DNA of 49,814 nucleotides from Alectoria sarmentosa (GCA_009733775.1 WOGZ01000250.1:1-49814); one strand, 5' to 3'. Shown: positions 22,321 to 34,066, numbered from the stretch's first letter. The notes: a model not told the origin generated them from the letters alone. Numbers and translations are program-made.

Positions 22321-22559
22321 CGAGAAAAAAACATTCCAGTGCCCTCATCTATCCCCGCTTCTTCAGAGGAGGATAATGCTGCGCCGACCGGATCTGGCTG
22401 GTCTAAGTAACATTTGTAGATCGAAAGACCAAAGATCTGTGTCCCTTGATCAGTATTGGCATGCATATCAACAAGCATACCTTGATTAGGTATGAGCCTT
22501 GGATTTATGATGGTGATTGGCAACTGACATCTCAGTAGCGACATTGTTCACCACTGCCA

Positions 22560-24385
22560 CGTTTATGCTGGTTTCTTCGATTGAGAAATCCCATACGGAG
22601 ACCGACGAACGGGGCTTTGTAGGGTTTCCCGTCGGCCAAGTAGTTGGCGAATCACAGAGCCGGTTTTTGCTTCGAAGATGAAGGCTACCGACACCAGTGA
22701 CAGGGTGATGAACCAGTCGATCGAACCCTCAAAGCACTGCTGGAAACCAAATCGTAGGCGTATTGGAAGGCTAGTTCGAGTAGATGTCCAGGTAGGTCAA
22801 CAAAGAAAAGAGGAGGGCAGGGTTTGGTCATCCGACTGTGGCGGGCGAGGCCAAGAGGTGACACTTCAAGGCGAGTCTGCCGGGCGGCTGGGGTTTAATG
22901 AGTTCGTATATCATGAAGCCCAAGAAGTTTTATCTACAAAACAGTTGGTAAGACTGAGAGTACTCATCGCTTCTACTGACCGTCTGGAAGTGCGAAGAAA
23001 GGAAGTTACTTAGGCAGTCACAGGGGCGAGCGAGCGCAATGCCTAGCCACGGACAAGATTCCCGTAGTCGAAACAGAAATGGTCATCTAGCATCACAGGT
23101 AGGCATATCGAGGCGACCACTACACCGTACAACCCTTTCCTCTTGGCGTCCTGCCCCCTAGAGAACCACAACCTTGGCTTCGACGAGGTGAATGTCCCAT
23201 CTCGAATTCTCACCCACCGAGTCCAGACGTGTTATATCAAATAGACTGAAAAAATATCAACTTGATGAAAAAACCAGCTCTCCTTTCGTCCCTAGAAAAA
23301 GTGGACGCCTCGACCAGCAGGCACAAACCCTCTTCACGCCTAGCCAACTATACAACTCCACCTCACGCCCCATTGGATTGGAGAGCAAGAACATGTATGA
23401 AGGGGCGGCGGTTTGATCGATTTGTGACCCCAAAAGGGCGCGTGCATTAATCTGCAGCCAACCGATATTGAAGGGGAAACCATTCCGCTTGTGCGCGAGC
23501 AAGATATCTAGGCCCCCGGTAGCGAAATAATTCTGCCAACTCGAAGGATTGATCTTGCGCCAAATGCGTTTCGAGCAGATCCCTTCAATATACCGATGCC
23601 AAAATCTGTCCGTTCCAGTCCCTCGATCCAGCGACCCATTGCATGACTTGCATGATGAGAGCTCGCAAGGCTGGCACTTACTAGTATGAAAAAGGCTGTG
23701 AAAACTTCGGCCTCTTCTAGCGTGGCGAGGATCAGGACTTTGAACGGTGTACCGATCAACACAGTGCACTATCAGTGAGAACGAGCATGCGTAACGGTCG
23801 GGGGATGGTGTAAGATTTCAATCGTACAAAATTGATGTCTGATAATGCAACCTTGAGGCATGATCCTATCTGTTCAGCGTAGTATCGATAGAAGTGATGA
23901 TACCGTCGACAGTGTTGCTGTTTGTGCTGGCACCTTTCGAGAAGTTGAGCCCCTCGAAGATGTTCACGAAAGTTGACACATCCCCCTAAGTAGTCTCATA
24001 TAAATCGTTGATTTTCGTTTTCGCACGTACTGTCAGTGTACACTGATGTCAAGGTCACAAGATACCAGACACAATCAGCGGTCTGCTTTCGGTATTTCTT
24101 GGCCATTTGGATCTACCAGGCCATTCAAACGCAACAAACTATTCATAGGAAATCCTAACAGGGTGGCCGTACCCCAAGGGCGTCAGGCGAAGGCGTGGGG
24201 AGCAATTAGTAAGACAATGAGAAGAGCAAAGGGCGCAATGGTTGTTAGCAAGCCAAGTATTCCATGATATTGTCAATAGAGATGACTGGCCGTGAGCACG
24301 GATTGGAAAGCTTACTCTATGGAAGACATAGTCAAGAATTCGATAAAGAATGATTTAGGAGTGTGCTGAGGCGTCGGCAGCTGTA
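22560..24385 (-). pseudogene. Scattered relics of a multi-exon membrane-protein gene
   Basis: Reading the minus strand, coding-like fragments appear in different frames and are broken by stops. In order they are: a hydrophobic block LGLLTTIAPFALLIVLLIAP (about 24270-24205), KYRKQTADCVWYLVTLTSVY (24110-24045), GDVSTFVNIFEGLNFSKGAS with a plausible 5' intron (about 23990-23930), FKVLILATLEEAEVFTAFFI ending at a GTAAGT donor (about 23745-23680), and IDWFITLSLVSVAFIFEAKT (about 22722-22660). The fragments share an orientation and alternate membrane-like and loop-like sequence. I do not recognise the family. A real but intron-rich gene cannot be fully excluded. Confidence 0.35.
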
Positions 24386-24835
24386 AGTGAGTAAAGGACG
24401 CTCTAGTCTTCTATACCCATCTTGTAAGGATAATATGTGTTCCTTCTCTGGGGAAAAGATCCTTTTATTTGATCGAAGAATGAAGGCTCAAGATTCGATG
24501 ATGGAATGGGCGTTGATAGGTTGGCAGTGGTACGTGAAATAAAAAAAATCAATGCGCTTATTGACGTGAGACTTGCAGGAAACAAAAGGGCTTCGATCAA
24601 AGTCACTGTTAGTCAACAAGTGTTTTGGGATCTTTTGTTTTGCTCTTGAACAGATGATAAAATAAACGTTGATAAGGTGACGGTGACAGGTGAAGCAGGA
24701 GCGATCAAGGCGTTGCTTGATGTGTAGGCATACGAAGATAAGGTCGAGTGTCCCATGAGTGGAGTTCATGGCTCGTTGGGCAGATATCACAAAAATAGCA
24801 TAAAATGAATCCAACAAACAAATCCAAGAATGCAG

Positions 24836-25560
24836 ATGTATCCATCCCGTCATCGATACCAGCCAGCCAACCAACCACCCTAATCCTCCCTCTCTATCCC
24901 ATTCCCCACTCCCTCCCCTCTTCCCCATCCCAATCCACTCCCCCCTCTCAACCCCAACATTTCCATCCCTCCCGTCCCTCCCATCCCCCAACCGCCTAAC
25001 CTAAACCTTACTTAACCCCATCCCATCCCATCCCATCACATCACTCCCATTCCATCACCATCATCACCATCCCCCTCCACTCGCCCATCACCATCACCAC
25101 CACCATCCCTACCCTCCCTCTCCCATCCCCATCCCCATCACCAACCCCTCCACTCGCCCATCACCATCACCATCCCCATCACCATCACCATCACCATCAC
25201 CATCACCATCACCATCACCATCACCATCANNNNNNNNNNNNNNNNNNNNNNNNNNNNNNNNNNNNNNNNNNNNNNNNNNNNNNNNNNNNNNNNNNNNNNN
25301 NNNNNNNNNNNNNNNNNNNNNNNNNNNNNNNNNNNNNCCCCACCACCCCCACCATCCCCATCCCCCTCCCCATCCCCATCCCCATCCCCATCCCTACCCC
25401 TCCCATCACCTTTCAACCCCAAAATCCAAACCCCAAAACCCAAACCCCAAAACCACCTCATCATCTCAATCCAACACATCCCAACATAACCAAAAACCAC
25501 ACACTATATACCTAGTAAATCCCAAATTTTCCCACCCGCCCGCCCGCCCGCCTGCCTCCA
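24836..25560. repeat. C-rich CCATC/ACCATC repeat tract with assembly gap
   Basis: Long G-poor sequence made of CCATCC, CACCATCAC and CCCCAT variants. From 25158 it becomes a near-perfect ATCACC hexamer array leading into 108 N (25230-25337). CCCCATCC units follow on the other side. The N run is a gap inside the repeat, so its true length is unknown. Frames across it (alternating Met-Val or poly-His) are repeat translations and not genes. Confidence 0.8.
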
Positions 25561-26185
25561 CCAACTTAAAACTAAGTAACCTCCAAGCCTGTAAGTACGA
25601 TTTCCGCGACCTGCACACATGGCTGGCGTCACAGCAGCAATGTCTCTCTCTCTCATCAAGACCTGCAACAGTATAAAAAGAGAGCCGGATTGGTAACTCC
25701 ACTCCACACTCCACATTGTGTGTGTATGATGACATCTATGCTAGTGAATCGAATCGAGCCTCTGCTCACATTCACTACTCAATTAATACACAGCACAAAG
25801 TTATTCCTCACACATGCATCAATCCTGTCGTGAGCTCTCGGCGCGATGTCTCAAGAAAAGAGGGAATAGGTGCCTTCCGTGCGGAGATCTGGAAGAGGTG
25901 GAACGTATTCGGGCTTCTTCTGTCACCGTTCATCACCGGCAAGCAGCTTTCTTTCTAGAGTACATACTAGGGAAAGGATTGTTCAAAACATCAGAGCAGG
26001 TCCAAGATCGGCTCCTGCAGACATTATAGCAGGAGCCTGGAATGTCAATCACAGAGCGAGAATTGGACGTTCAGTGGGAAAGTATTACAAGACTCTCGAG
26101 AGATTGACCAGGTAGAGGAATCCGATCCTCAAGCCATAGTCTACCAATGCCCCCAAGACCACCCCTCCGACCGACACAAAGTCAA
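25561..26185. other. Intergenic downstream of RNase III-like paralogue 4
   Basis: Only short frames without recognisable domains were seen. The segment includes the 3' side of the gene ending at 26186. Confidence 0.35.
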
Positions 26186-26738
26186 TCAATCGATAACAAT
26201 GACCTCCCGCTCCCTCGAGACCAACGCCAACGCATCCATCACGTCCTTGACCTGGTCGAGACCGCTATCCAAATATATCGCACCCAGTATAGCCTTCACG
26301 GTATCACCCACAGGTCTCAGAGCAGCGGCTAAGACATATTGCGGCGTATTGATGAACCTCTCAAGGCCCAATTCCAAGCCTTTCCTCTGCAAATTCTCAT
26401 AAGAGCCAATTTGGACCCACTGGACCGCGAAATCGGCTGGGAAGAGTATCAGTCTTCTTCTTCTTTTTAACCAGCTCAAGGAACTCCTTTGGAGGAGTGG
26501 AATGCTTACTAGTGGTACCAGACCTCTTATACCACTCATCAGCGAGGGCAAGGCGAAGAACCGTCTCTCCGATTATAGCCAGACGTTTGTTACCATCGGG
26601 TAGCACGGCTTGGCCTTCGCTGTCGAAGATGATGCCGGAGCATTGAAGCGCTTCCCAGAGAAGGGCGGTGTGATTGAAACGGTACTGGATGAGAGATTCG
26701 ACTGCATCGATTGTGTCAAGCTTGGGGATAAGAGGCAT
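26186..26738 (-). CDS. Small RNase III-like protein, intact paralogue 4
   Basis: Two exons (26738-26510 and 26436-26186) joined by a 73-base GTAAGC...CCCAG intron give 480 nt and 159 aa. The single domain shows VESLIQYRFNHTALLWEALQ (about residues 13-32), DGNKRLAIIGETVLRLALAD (about 49-68), LQRKGLELGLERFI, and VGDTVKAILGAIYLDSGLD near residue 130. These are the RNase III helices in order. There is no dsRNA-binding domain, signal peptide or membrane segment. At the E. coli Glu41/Asp45/Asp114/Glu117 positions it has Ala, Glu, Asp and Lys, so RNA cleavage is improbable. Fold-only roles are known in the family, for example in mitochondrial ribosomal RNase III-like subunits. Similar small proteins with the DGNKRL motif exist, I believe, in other Pezizomycotina without known function. 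It is the only unbroken copy in the window. Confidence 0.8.
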
Positions 26739-26920
26739 GCCGGGCAGTGGGGTTTGGAGTCGAGTTGAGATCTGACGGGGGGGTTTAGTGGGGGGAGGCC
26801 TTGTCTGCTAGGTCAGAGCTGTATGGATCCGTAGCGTGAAGGTGTTTCGCAGGCTGAGAGGTATGGAGACAGGACGAGAATATGTCATGGAATCCGCACG
26901 GCCAACCGCTGAGCTTGAGA

Positions 26921-27178
26921 ATCGACCGTGACGTTAATGGATGCCGCGGTATCTTATAAGTGTCGCGTAAATCGTCTGGTCTTGGACTCAAGACTGTGCG
27001 TAATGCTAAAGAAGTGTGAAATTCAAAGTAGCTGCAAGGTGTCAGGGCAATCGACCGTGACGTTGATGAATGCTGCAGTAACTCAAGAGTGTAGCGTAAG
27101 CCGTTTTGATCCTAATTTTATGATAGTGATGGGTGATGCTGAAAAAACTATGGGATCCAGAAACAGCCGTGTGTTGTG
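26921..27178 (+). repeat. Imperfect tandem duplication, 129-base period
   Basis: ATCGACCGTGACGTT begins at 26921 and again at 27050. The following 60 or so bases align with mostly transition differences, then similarity fades and returns at TGATGCTGAAA/TAATGCTAAAG. No gene covers it convincingly, although a 116-codon plus-strand frame happens to cross both units. Confidence 0.6.
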
Positions 27179-27299
27179 TCAGAGGTTGAGTCGAGCGGCG
27201 TTGTTTACTTTGCATGCAGGCCCATCTGAAAGAAAATCGAACGGCAAGAGCGACGCGAGCTTGGCAACGATTGATTGATTGATCCACGCTGCACATCTC

Positions 27300-28039
27300 A
27301 AAGTTCCTTCACATGAACAAATGTGTGGAGCACCCTGTCAAACAGTTGTCAAGGATATCCAACAGAGTGGAGGATCCCGATTGAATGCCTTGATCAGGTG
27401 AACTTACGCGGCGCTCCTACAAGCGAGACACACATCGATCGAATGCTCCAGCACGATGCTATCAGTCCCATTTGCCCATTGCGCATGAAAAGTCCTAACC
27501 CATCAATCATCATCATCATCCTACAGCGCTGCGCTCCATCGCCAATTTGCCACCAAACATCTCCAGCTGCCGAGTCCGCCATTGCTGAGGCCGTGGCAGG
27601 GAGTCATATCCAGAAAGTCTACGACTGACCGATACTGTTATTCACTAAGGATACAACGACATAGCGGGTACCAGCCCCATGGCAGCCTCGCTCTAGCTCG
27701 CGGAAGTACCATCAGGACCGTGAAATCAGATCGCATGTGCTACAATTGGTCTCGAGCCTTTTGAGCACCTAGATGGATACTTCCGGGGAGGAGAGTTTTC
27801 CAACCCCGTTCGGGGTCTTCTATTACTCCATAGCGCTGGGGGATGCGTGATACTGGCGTAATAGGGGTGGAATAAAGTTGCGTCAATCATTGGCGCACGA
27901 TAAGGTGTAGATATGGATGGGCCTGTAAGCCTTGAGTGGCCGTACGAAGGCCCCGAAACCTAGTCTCGTATCTCTTCTGAGTGTTTTTGGATATGCGGAG
28001 ATCGGTGCTCCACTCGCAGAGGGTATCCTTAGCCATGAT
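27300..28039. other. Intergenic, with a small GC hairpin
   Basis: No gene is supported. A perfect five-pair hairpin, ACCCC-GTTC-GGGGT, lies at 27803-27816. It is downstream of the HIT gene and could be a 3' end signal or chance. Confidence 0.35.
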
Positions 28040-29147
28040 TTACCCACTGCCCTGACCTTCTACCCTTTTCTCATCTTCCTCGTCGACTTCCAACACGGCT
28101 TCGATAGGAATAGTCTTCCAATCATGGCTCTTCGTCGAGAATTCCCTCAAACCACTCTTCTTGGGAAAGACATGCATATGTAAATGCCCCACTGAATTTG
28201 CCGGGAAGGCATGAAACGCAAACTCGAAGTCGTCCGGCTCGCACTTCAAGAAGCTCTTACTCAGCGAGTCAAAATCCTTATTGAGCGTAGACACCAAGCT
28301 CTCACAGGACTTCCCGTTCTTATCGTCCGATGCCAGCTTGGTGTTTTGCTCTTTGAAAGTCGAGCGCACGCGTTCGAGAAGCTTGAGTGGTCCGTCTTCG
28401 GTCTTCCAGAAGGTGAAGAAGTGCTTTTTCATTTCTTTGATCAGGGCGGAGTGGTTGGCTGTAGCGTCGGGGTCGACGATGTTGAAGATGCGCTTGCGAG
28501 GAATGACGAGGGAGTGGCCGAAGCCTTGGCCTTCGGGGCTGTTTTCGCCGGGCTTGTATCCTGGATACTGGCGTTTATCGTAGCTAGCGAGGTTGCCGAT
28601 GACGTACGAATCTTGGGACTCGGAGAGGATGAGAGACGGAGGGTTGTGGGATTCGAACTCCTGCAAAGTGGATGTGGGCGACAGTGCTGACAAAGAAGGA
28701 AACAGGGTAGACTTACCGAGAACCATGTATCGCACTTTGCGAAAGGCTTACTGCCAACGACTTTACCAACCAGATTTGCTGGTATCATCCCTGAACCACT
28801 GTGAAGAGCGACAGTGCCATCAGCATTCCAACCCTCATTAGTGAAGCCTAAGGCTCTTTCTCACACCTCATGCAACTTCGATCTATCTCGAACGCTTCTA
28901 CTACAAGGGAAATAATCACTCACAGTTCCACATAGTCATAGTCGTCATTCTTAGCCTTCCACTCCCTCAGTTCTTCCATGGCCGAGGAATTAATTCTGAA
29001 ATCATCTCGTTGTGTCCGGTACAGATCTTTGCGTTCTTGGAAGACTTTCGGATCATGCAGGTCATCTTCTGAGTCTGTGCTGTGCGACATAGCATACGCC
29101 ACGATGCAAAGGACGAGGACAGCAGCGCCAACGGTAGCAAGGCTCAT
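28040..29147 (-). CDS. HIT-domain protein with N-terminal membrane anchor
   Basis: Histidine-triad (nucleotide hydrolase/transferase) protein. Three exons (29147-28924, 28798-28717, 28660-28040) join with GTGAGT and GTAAGT donors to 927 nt and 308 aa. The catalytic triad motif is GHLHMHVFP near residue 265, where the middle His is the expected nucleophile. Upstream, FGHSLVIPRKRIFNI and a GYKPGENSPEGQGFGHS loop fit the HIT fold. Residues 1-21 (MSLATVGAAVLVLCIVAYAM) form a signal anchor, followed by an acidic, charged stalk. A longer in-frame start at 29336 would add 63 residues without domain resemblance. I prefer 29147 because it places the hydrophobic anchor at the N-terminus. The substrate is unknown. 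The insert of about 90 residues before the triad is longer than in classical HINT or FHIT proteins. Confidence 0.8.
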
Positions 29148-29948
29148 GTTGCGAATAGGGACTCTGGAAAGTTTTGGACTACCCTTTTCTTGGAAAAAGC
29201 GAATAGGAGAGAATGAAGGAGGGCAAGCAGGAACAGCGATATTTCTCAATACCCAATGTGGTGACAATAGCGTCCCAATACCGGCCCAGTGGACAGATTC
29301 GATGATATGGCCGTGGTTAACGCCGCCGGCGGACATGATTCGACTCTTTGTTAGACTCTTTGGCAATCATTCTTTCCTTGCATCGCTTTGACCCCACAAG
29401 CGTGTCCCATGTGTATTGAAAGCGGGGAGGTGTTTCAGCATCGCCGTTTGCGGACGATGCTCCTAAGCCGCAGATCCAAAGGGGTAGAAGACACACGTGA
29501 ACGGCACCGAGTTCAATGAATGTGCCTAGAATACAGCATAAAGAGACCGGAGAAGTTAGTTATAGCGGAAATAGGGAAGATGCAGAGAAGAGAGAAGCTG
29601 GTGGTCTCAGAAGCCTACTCAGGATTGGTTTTCGGGAGGTTGCTGTAGGGCTGAGAATACACAGCCACAATGCTGCTCTTCTGCCTACCTCATGCAGTCA
29701 CAACGATGATTTAGAAGCCTTGTCAAATTAAAGATTAGAGCATCGTTTGTTGGTCAAATCAAAAAATAGAGTATCGTTCATTTTTACGGCTGAATCGAAG
29801 TGAGCATCGTACGCCTAGGTAGTCTACAATGTGTGGGATATCAAGTGACCTCCCTGAGATCATACCGACGCCAGCCTGCAGAGCCTGTGAAAGAAGTCTC
29901 TGAGACCTCATCATGCATGCGACAATCATATCGTGACAAGACTAGTCT
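29148..29948. other. Intergenic spacer
   Basis: It contains the HIT gene promoter side and the 3' flank of SAS3. No RNA gene or additional coding exon was recognised. Confidence 0.4.
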
Positions 29949-32900
29949 TTAGTCTTCCATCGCCTCGTCTTCCTCGCTCTCTGCCTCGCTCTCTGCCTCA
30001 CTCTCTGCCTCACTCTCCTCTGCGTCTTCCACGTCAAAGTCGGCATCAGCGATTGTCTCCTCGGCCTCTTCAACCTGAGAAGCCTCTTCACCTTCGACAT
30101 CTTCCATGTCTTCGTCGCCCTCTCCGTCCTTTTCCTCATCCTCTTCTTCAAGCTCTTCTTCGGCATCTTTTTCTTTGTCGCCTGGTACGTCGACTTTGTT
30201 GCCATCTTTCGCTGCTTCCCCCTCTTCCTCTTCTGGTTCTTTTTCTGATTTGGCTTCTTGGATTTTCTTGGCCTCGTCACTGAGTCTCGTCCGCCGAGGC
30301 GCAGCAGATATCGCTCGATTCTGGCGGCCCAGACTTCCTGGGGTCGCGGATTTGCCCTTGCCAATGCCTAATCCAGTGGCAGCCCTTCTCATAGTAGGTG
30401 TGGCACTCGGCGTACTTGCACCGTTTAGTGCAGACTTGCGTGGACCTCCTCGCCAACCGCCCCGTCGAGGGCGCGCCGTACCAGGGATTGGAGGGAACAC
30501 TTCGTATCGGGTAGGTGGAACAGATGGAGTGAGTTGTGGCGCTGGGGTATTAGCAATTCCATTGGGTCTTGGAGATGGGGGAACAGGTTTAGCGGGTGTA
30601 CTTTTGGATGAAGACCGATTCAGATGAGGCGTTGAGCCCAATTGGGCGTGGAGTTGTGCAAGGGTTGGGTCCATCTGCTCGGCTGCATTGGAAGAATCGC
30701 TGGCATTGCCATTGACTTTGGGTTGGCTGTCGTCTACCTCGACCATCGCACTCTCAGTAGCTTTGCTGACGGCTGCGTCGGCGGCCAAGGCATTAGCTTT
30801 AGCAGTCTGCTGCACGCCCTCTTCTGGCGCTATTCCCTTGTCCTCCTCTTCGTCTTCTCGAGGCGCAATAGTTGGAAGCGCTGGTGCAGTGTCATAGTGC
30901 GCGAGATTGTTGCGGCCCATAATGTATGGGGTCCAGACCAATGCATCGCGATTGATATTCACATATTGCTTGCTCTCCCAATCCTCAATGCATTGCCGAA
31001 AATAGTCATTATCGAGCCTCAAGGCGTATGAGTGGGTGATTGGATCACGGACGAGCGCTCTCAGACCTTCCAATGCAGCGACTATATCGTCGGCGGTCAT
31101 GCCTGTTCGCTTTGAAAGCTCAACGATGCTTATTGGTGTCTTCTTGTCGACGAGTTCGTATGAGAGGACGAGACGCCAGTAATTACGGTAGGAAACCAGC
31201 CCCATATCGGAGAGAGGCTTTTCTGGAGATCCGGTTTTGCCTTCCACGAGAGTGAGGAGGTAAGAGAAACTGATTAGGAGATTGCCGTATCCTTTGCGTT
31301 GGTGTGTAGGAAGTGTCAGGATGCAGGAAACGTTGTTGAGGCTACTGGGCCGCTTTTCCTTGGAAAAGTAGCCGACGAAATGGCATCCATATTCGTCATA
31401 TTCAGTCATGACATAGAAGAGGAATGGTTCCACATCGTAGTAAAGAGTCTTGGATCCTAGGAAGAGTTTGGCGAGTAGACAGAGGTTCTGGCAATAGACT
31501 GGATTTTTACGGCCGTCGACTTCGAAGACGGATATAGAGCTATCTCGGTAGATCTCATCCCCGGGAGGATGCTTTGCGGGGCATTTCAACTTGTGCCGCC
31601 ATGCAACAAAATCCGAGTTCATGTACTTCAGACAGAACTCGCAAATGTATAGCACGCGATTTCGACTGTATTCCTCTGGATATGGTGCAGCATACCAAGT
31701 TTCTATCTCATATCCACCAAAGTTGACGCTTTTGATCTTGCTTGGCGGCCCCGCCAATTTTTGTGTTCGGGCCTTTGTTTCGCCCTCGGCTTCAGAAGCT
31801 GCAAGCTTCTGTTTCCAATCATCTTCAGCCTTCTGACGGGCTTCATTGAATTTGGCTCGATCAGTTTGCAAGGGTAACGTTTTGGAAGTGTCAGCGTCAG
31901 CTTCGGATAAAACACCACCGTATGGCTTGGATTTCAGCTCATCATTCTCACGTTCATGGAATGCGTAGAAGGGTGTTGCATAATGCGCAGAGATTACAGG
32001 TGCTGGTCGCTCACGTTCCCACTGGAGTTCAGCGGTCGGCTCCCGCGGGCGTGGTTTTTTCTTTTGGGATTTTGGTTTAAGCCGAGCGGCGAGCTGTGCA
32101 GGGTCCAGATGAAAAGACAACACGATGCTTTCTGGGTTTCTCTTGACAATCGATGCAGATCCACGGCCAAAGTCTTCTGACTTTCGTCTCTTGGAAGATC
32201 TCGAAGACCTCGATGGTCTAGCCGAGATACTTGCATCAGCGTCATCTGCATCTTCGGCTTCGTCGACCTCATCCTCGTCCTCAGCAAGCCCACCTTGGAT
32301 AAGACCCGCGGATTCTAAATCTCTAGCTAATACACTGTTTTTCCTTGATCGTTTCTTAGGTTCATCCTCTTGCTGTTCTGACGAAGCTTTGCGTTTTCGC
32401 AATGAGCGAGAGCCGTCCAGAGGGTCGTCATCGAGGATCAGATTGTTGAAGACATTATGAGAGCCAGGTCTTGAGCCTCCACGTGTTTGAGGCAGTAGAT
32501 CTCTGGTAAACTTGGTAGCTGATGACCTTCGCCGTGAGACGGCTCCCGGAGTTGAAGGTTCAAGAGCATTATCAATGCAATCCGGACATCTCCACTCGGA
32601 GGGATCTTGAAAATGTAAGTTGCCATTGACTGTGAAGATAAAGGTGCCAAGTCTTGTCTTACCGTCGGTTGACTTGAAAGATTTGTGGACTCGGGCACAT
32701 TGCCGATGGGCTGCAGGCTCGTGGTTAGCTTGAAGTTTCAGGAGCAACCGGGAGATCAACATAAAGCTTGTTCTGAATATCAAACATTCTTTGTTACTTA
32801 CAATTATCTCCACAAACAGAACAAGCCATGTATTCTTCAACATCTTCGCTAGGGCCATTTTCTTCATCATTGTGGCAAAATCTGTATTTCGATCAGCTTG

Positions 32901-33407
32901 AGGAGAAGGATTTTGAAGTTCTCTGGAAACCTACACGCAGTTGTTGCGATTCGCAACTTCCACGGAGGCACCCGATGCGCCCTCACTTGCAGCCTCCCAT
33001 TGTTCGGCGACCACCGACTCTGCATCACTTGAAGCCTTGTCTGAGTCATCATCTTCCGCATCACTGCTTTCTTCCCCATCTGACGCAGTTTCCTCCGTAT
33101 CGCTTTCCGCATCCTTCGCTCTGTTTCGTGTTCTTGCAGAAGTTCTGACAGAAGGTTTTCTAACGATTTCCTCTTCTTCTTCTTCTTCTTCCTCCTCCTC
33201 CTCCACCTCATCGCTGTCAAGCTCCACATTTGGATCTGAGTCTTCATCTTCGTCCTCTTCGTCCTCCTCAGTTGCGCCTGCTGCCGGAGTTTCTGCAGTG
33301 TCCTCATCTGCCGACTCCTCGTCGCCCTCGGCATCCATATCGCTACCTACCGCATCGTATGCCATACTCCGCGTCCGAGTCTCCAACGGCGCTGCCACCG
33401 TGGCCAT
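29949..33407 (-). CDS. SAS3: MYST-family histone acetyltransferase with PHD finger (Sas3-type)
   Basis: Nuclear lysine acetyltransferase, by homology the catalytic subunit of a NuA3-like complex acetylating histone H3. Four exons (33407-32935, 32881-32802, 32710-32663, 32605-29949) sum to 3258 nt and 1085 aa. The N-terminus is very acidic, with a run of about thirteen Glu near residue 80. Next is a PHD finger split over three introns: NNCVFCHNDEENG, YMACSVCGDNSHRQC and EWRCPDC, about residues 157-215. The MYST domain (about 480-760) has the C2HC finger CEFCLKYMNSDFVAWRHKLKC, the catalytic Cys in NNVSCILTLP, the acetyl-CoA loop QRKGYGNLLI and the general-base region GSPEKPLSDMGL. The C-terminal 300 residues are disordered and end in a Glu/Ser-rich acidic tail. 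A PHD and no chromodomain favour Sas3 over Esa1. The ATG at 33407 is the first Met of the open frame. Confidence 0.93.
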
Positions 33408-34066
33408 CGTCAACACAGCAGTCGCCAGCGTGGCTACAGCTTGACTGCGCTACCACAGTCTCATATTATGACATGTTTCCCCCCTCGTAGACAGTATCAA
33501 CCGCGAGAGAGGCAGGTGTAGGATGGCTCAGGCTTAAGGATTTGGTGGGGTTCAGGCCAGCGAGGGCTCGTCGGTTTTGGTCACAATCATCCAAGCTGGC
33601 ACCTTTATTATTCTTCGCAACCAGAACAGCAGGATAGGCGATTGCTGAAGCAGTGAACTACCGGATGCGATGGTGAATGTGGTCTGTCAGCAAAGGTTGC
33701 CGGAGTCGCTCAAGTTTGGCCGTCGCGCAAATTTTTGGTGGCAACCCCGCGCTTTGGGGCAGGTTCACGACTCAAATGGTTCGTAAGGCCCTTGCGACGC
33801 GTGAATAAGTCTTGATAGAGCTGCAAAGATGATCGTAGACTGCGGACACCGACTTCACCTTCGCCCCTGCAATGAAATGAGGTTCCACGCCGGCAGCTGG
33901 TGCTGACTAAGCGAGCCTTTACCCAAACTTCACTTCATTGCCTTCTCCCGTCAACACTGTAGGCTTCTATCATTGTCAAGCTCTATCTTCGCATGCCATA
34001 GAGTGGCCTCGAGTCTCGCAAGACTCTCAGACATCACCTACTGATATTTGAGCAATCATTGCCATA
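33408..34066. promoter_or_regulatory. Divergent promoter region of SAS3 and NDUFA1
   Basis: A 659-base spacer between the starts of a minus-strand and a plus-strand gene. No ORF and no obvious TATA box were seen. The layout suggests a shared regulatory region. Confidence 0.5.

Noticed and set aside
25158..25230. Regular short repeats that could suggest a CRISPR-like array
   Set aside because: This is a simple hexamer microsatellite without spacers, in a eukaryotic genome.
25020..25500. Poly-His and alternating Met-Val frames across the hexamer repeat
   Set aside because: They are translations of an ATCACC/CCATCC microsatellite with N in the middle, with no flanking coding sequence.
28650..28670. 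GGATTCGAACTCC resembling a tRNA T-arm
   Set aside because: It lies in the HIT gene coding sequence at an exon border, and no cloverleaf can be built around it.
32606..32662. In-frame reading through the third SAS3 intron
   Set aside because: The 57-base stretch is open in frame, but it has GTAAGA and CAAG ends. Removing it restores normal spacing between the PHD cysteines and EWRCPDC.
29942..33490. Long plus-strand frames antisense to SAS3, rich in Ser, Leu and Pro
   Set aside because: They are the complement of Glu/Asp-rich coding sequence and show no domains. The minus-strand exons carry PHD and MYST motifs.
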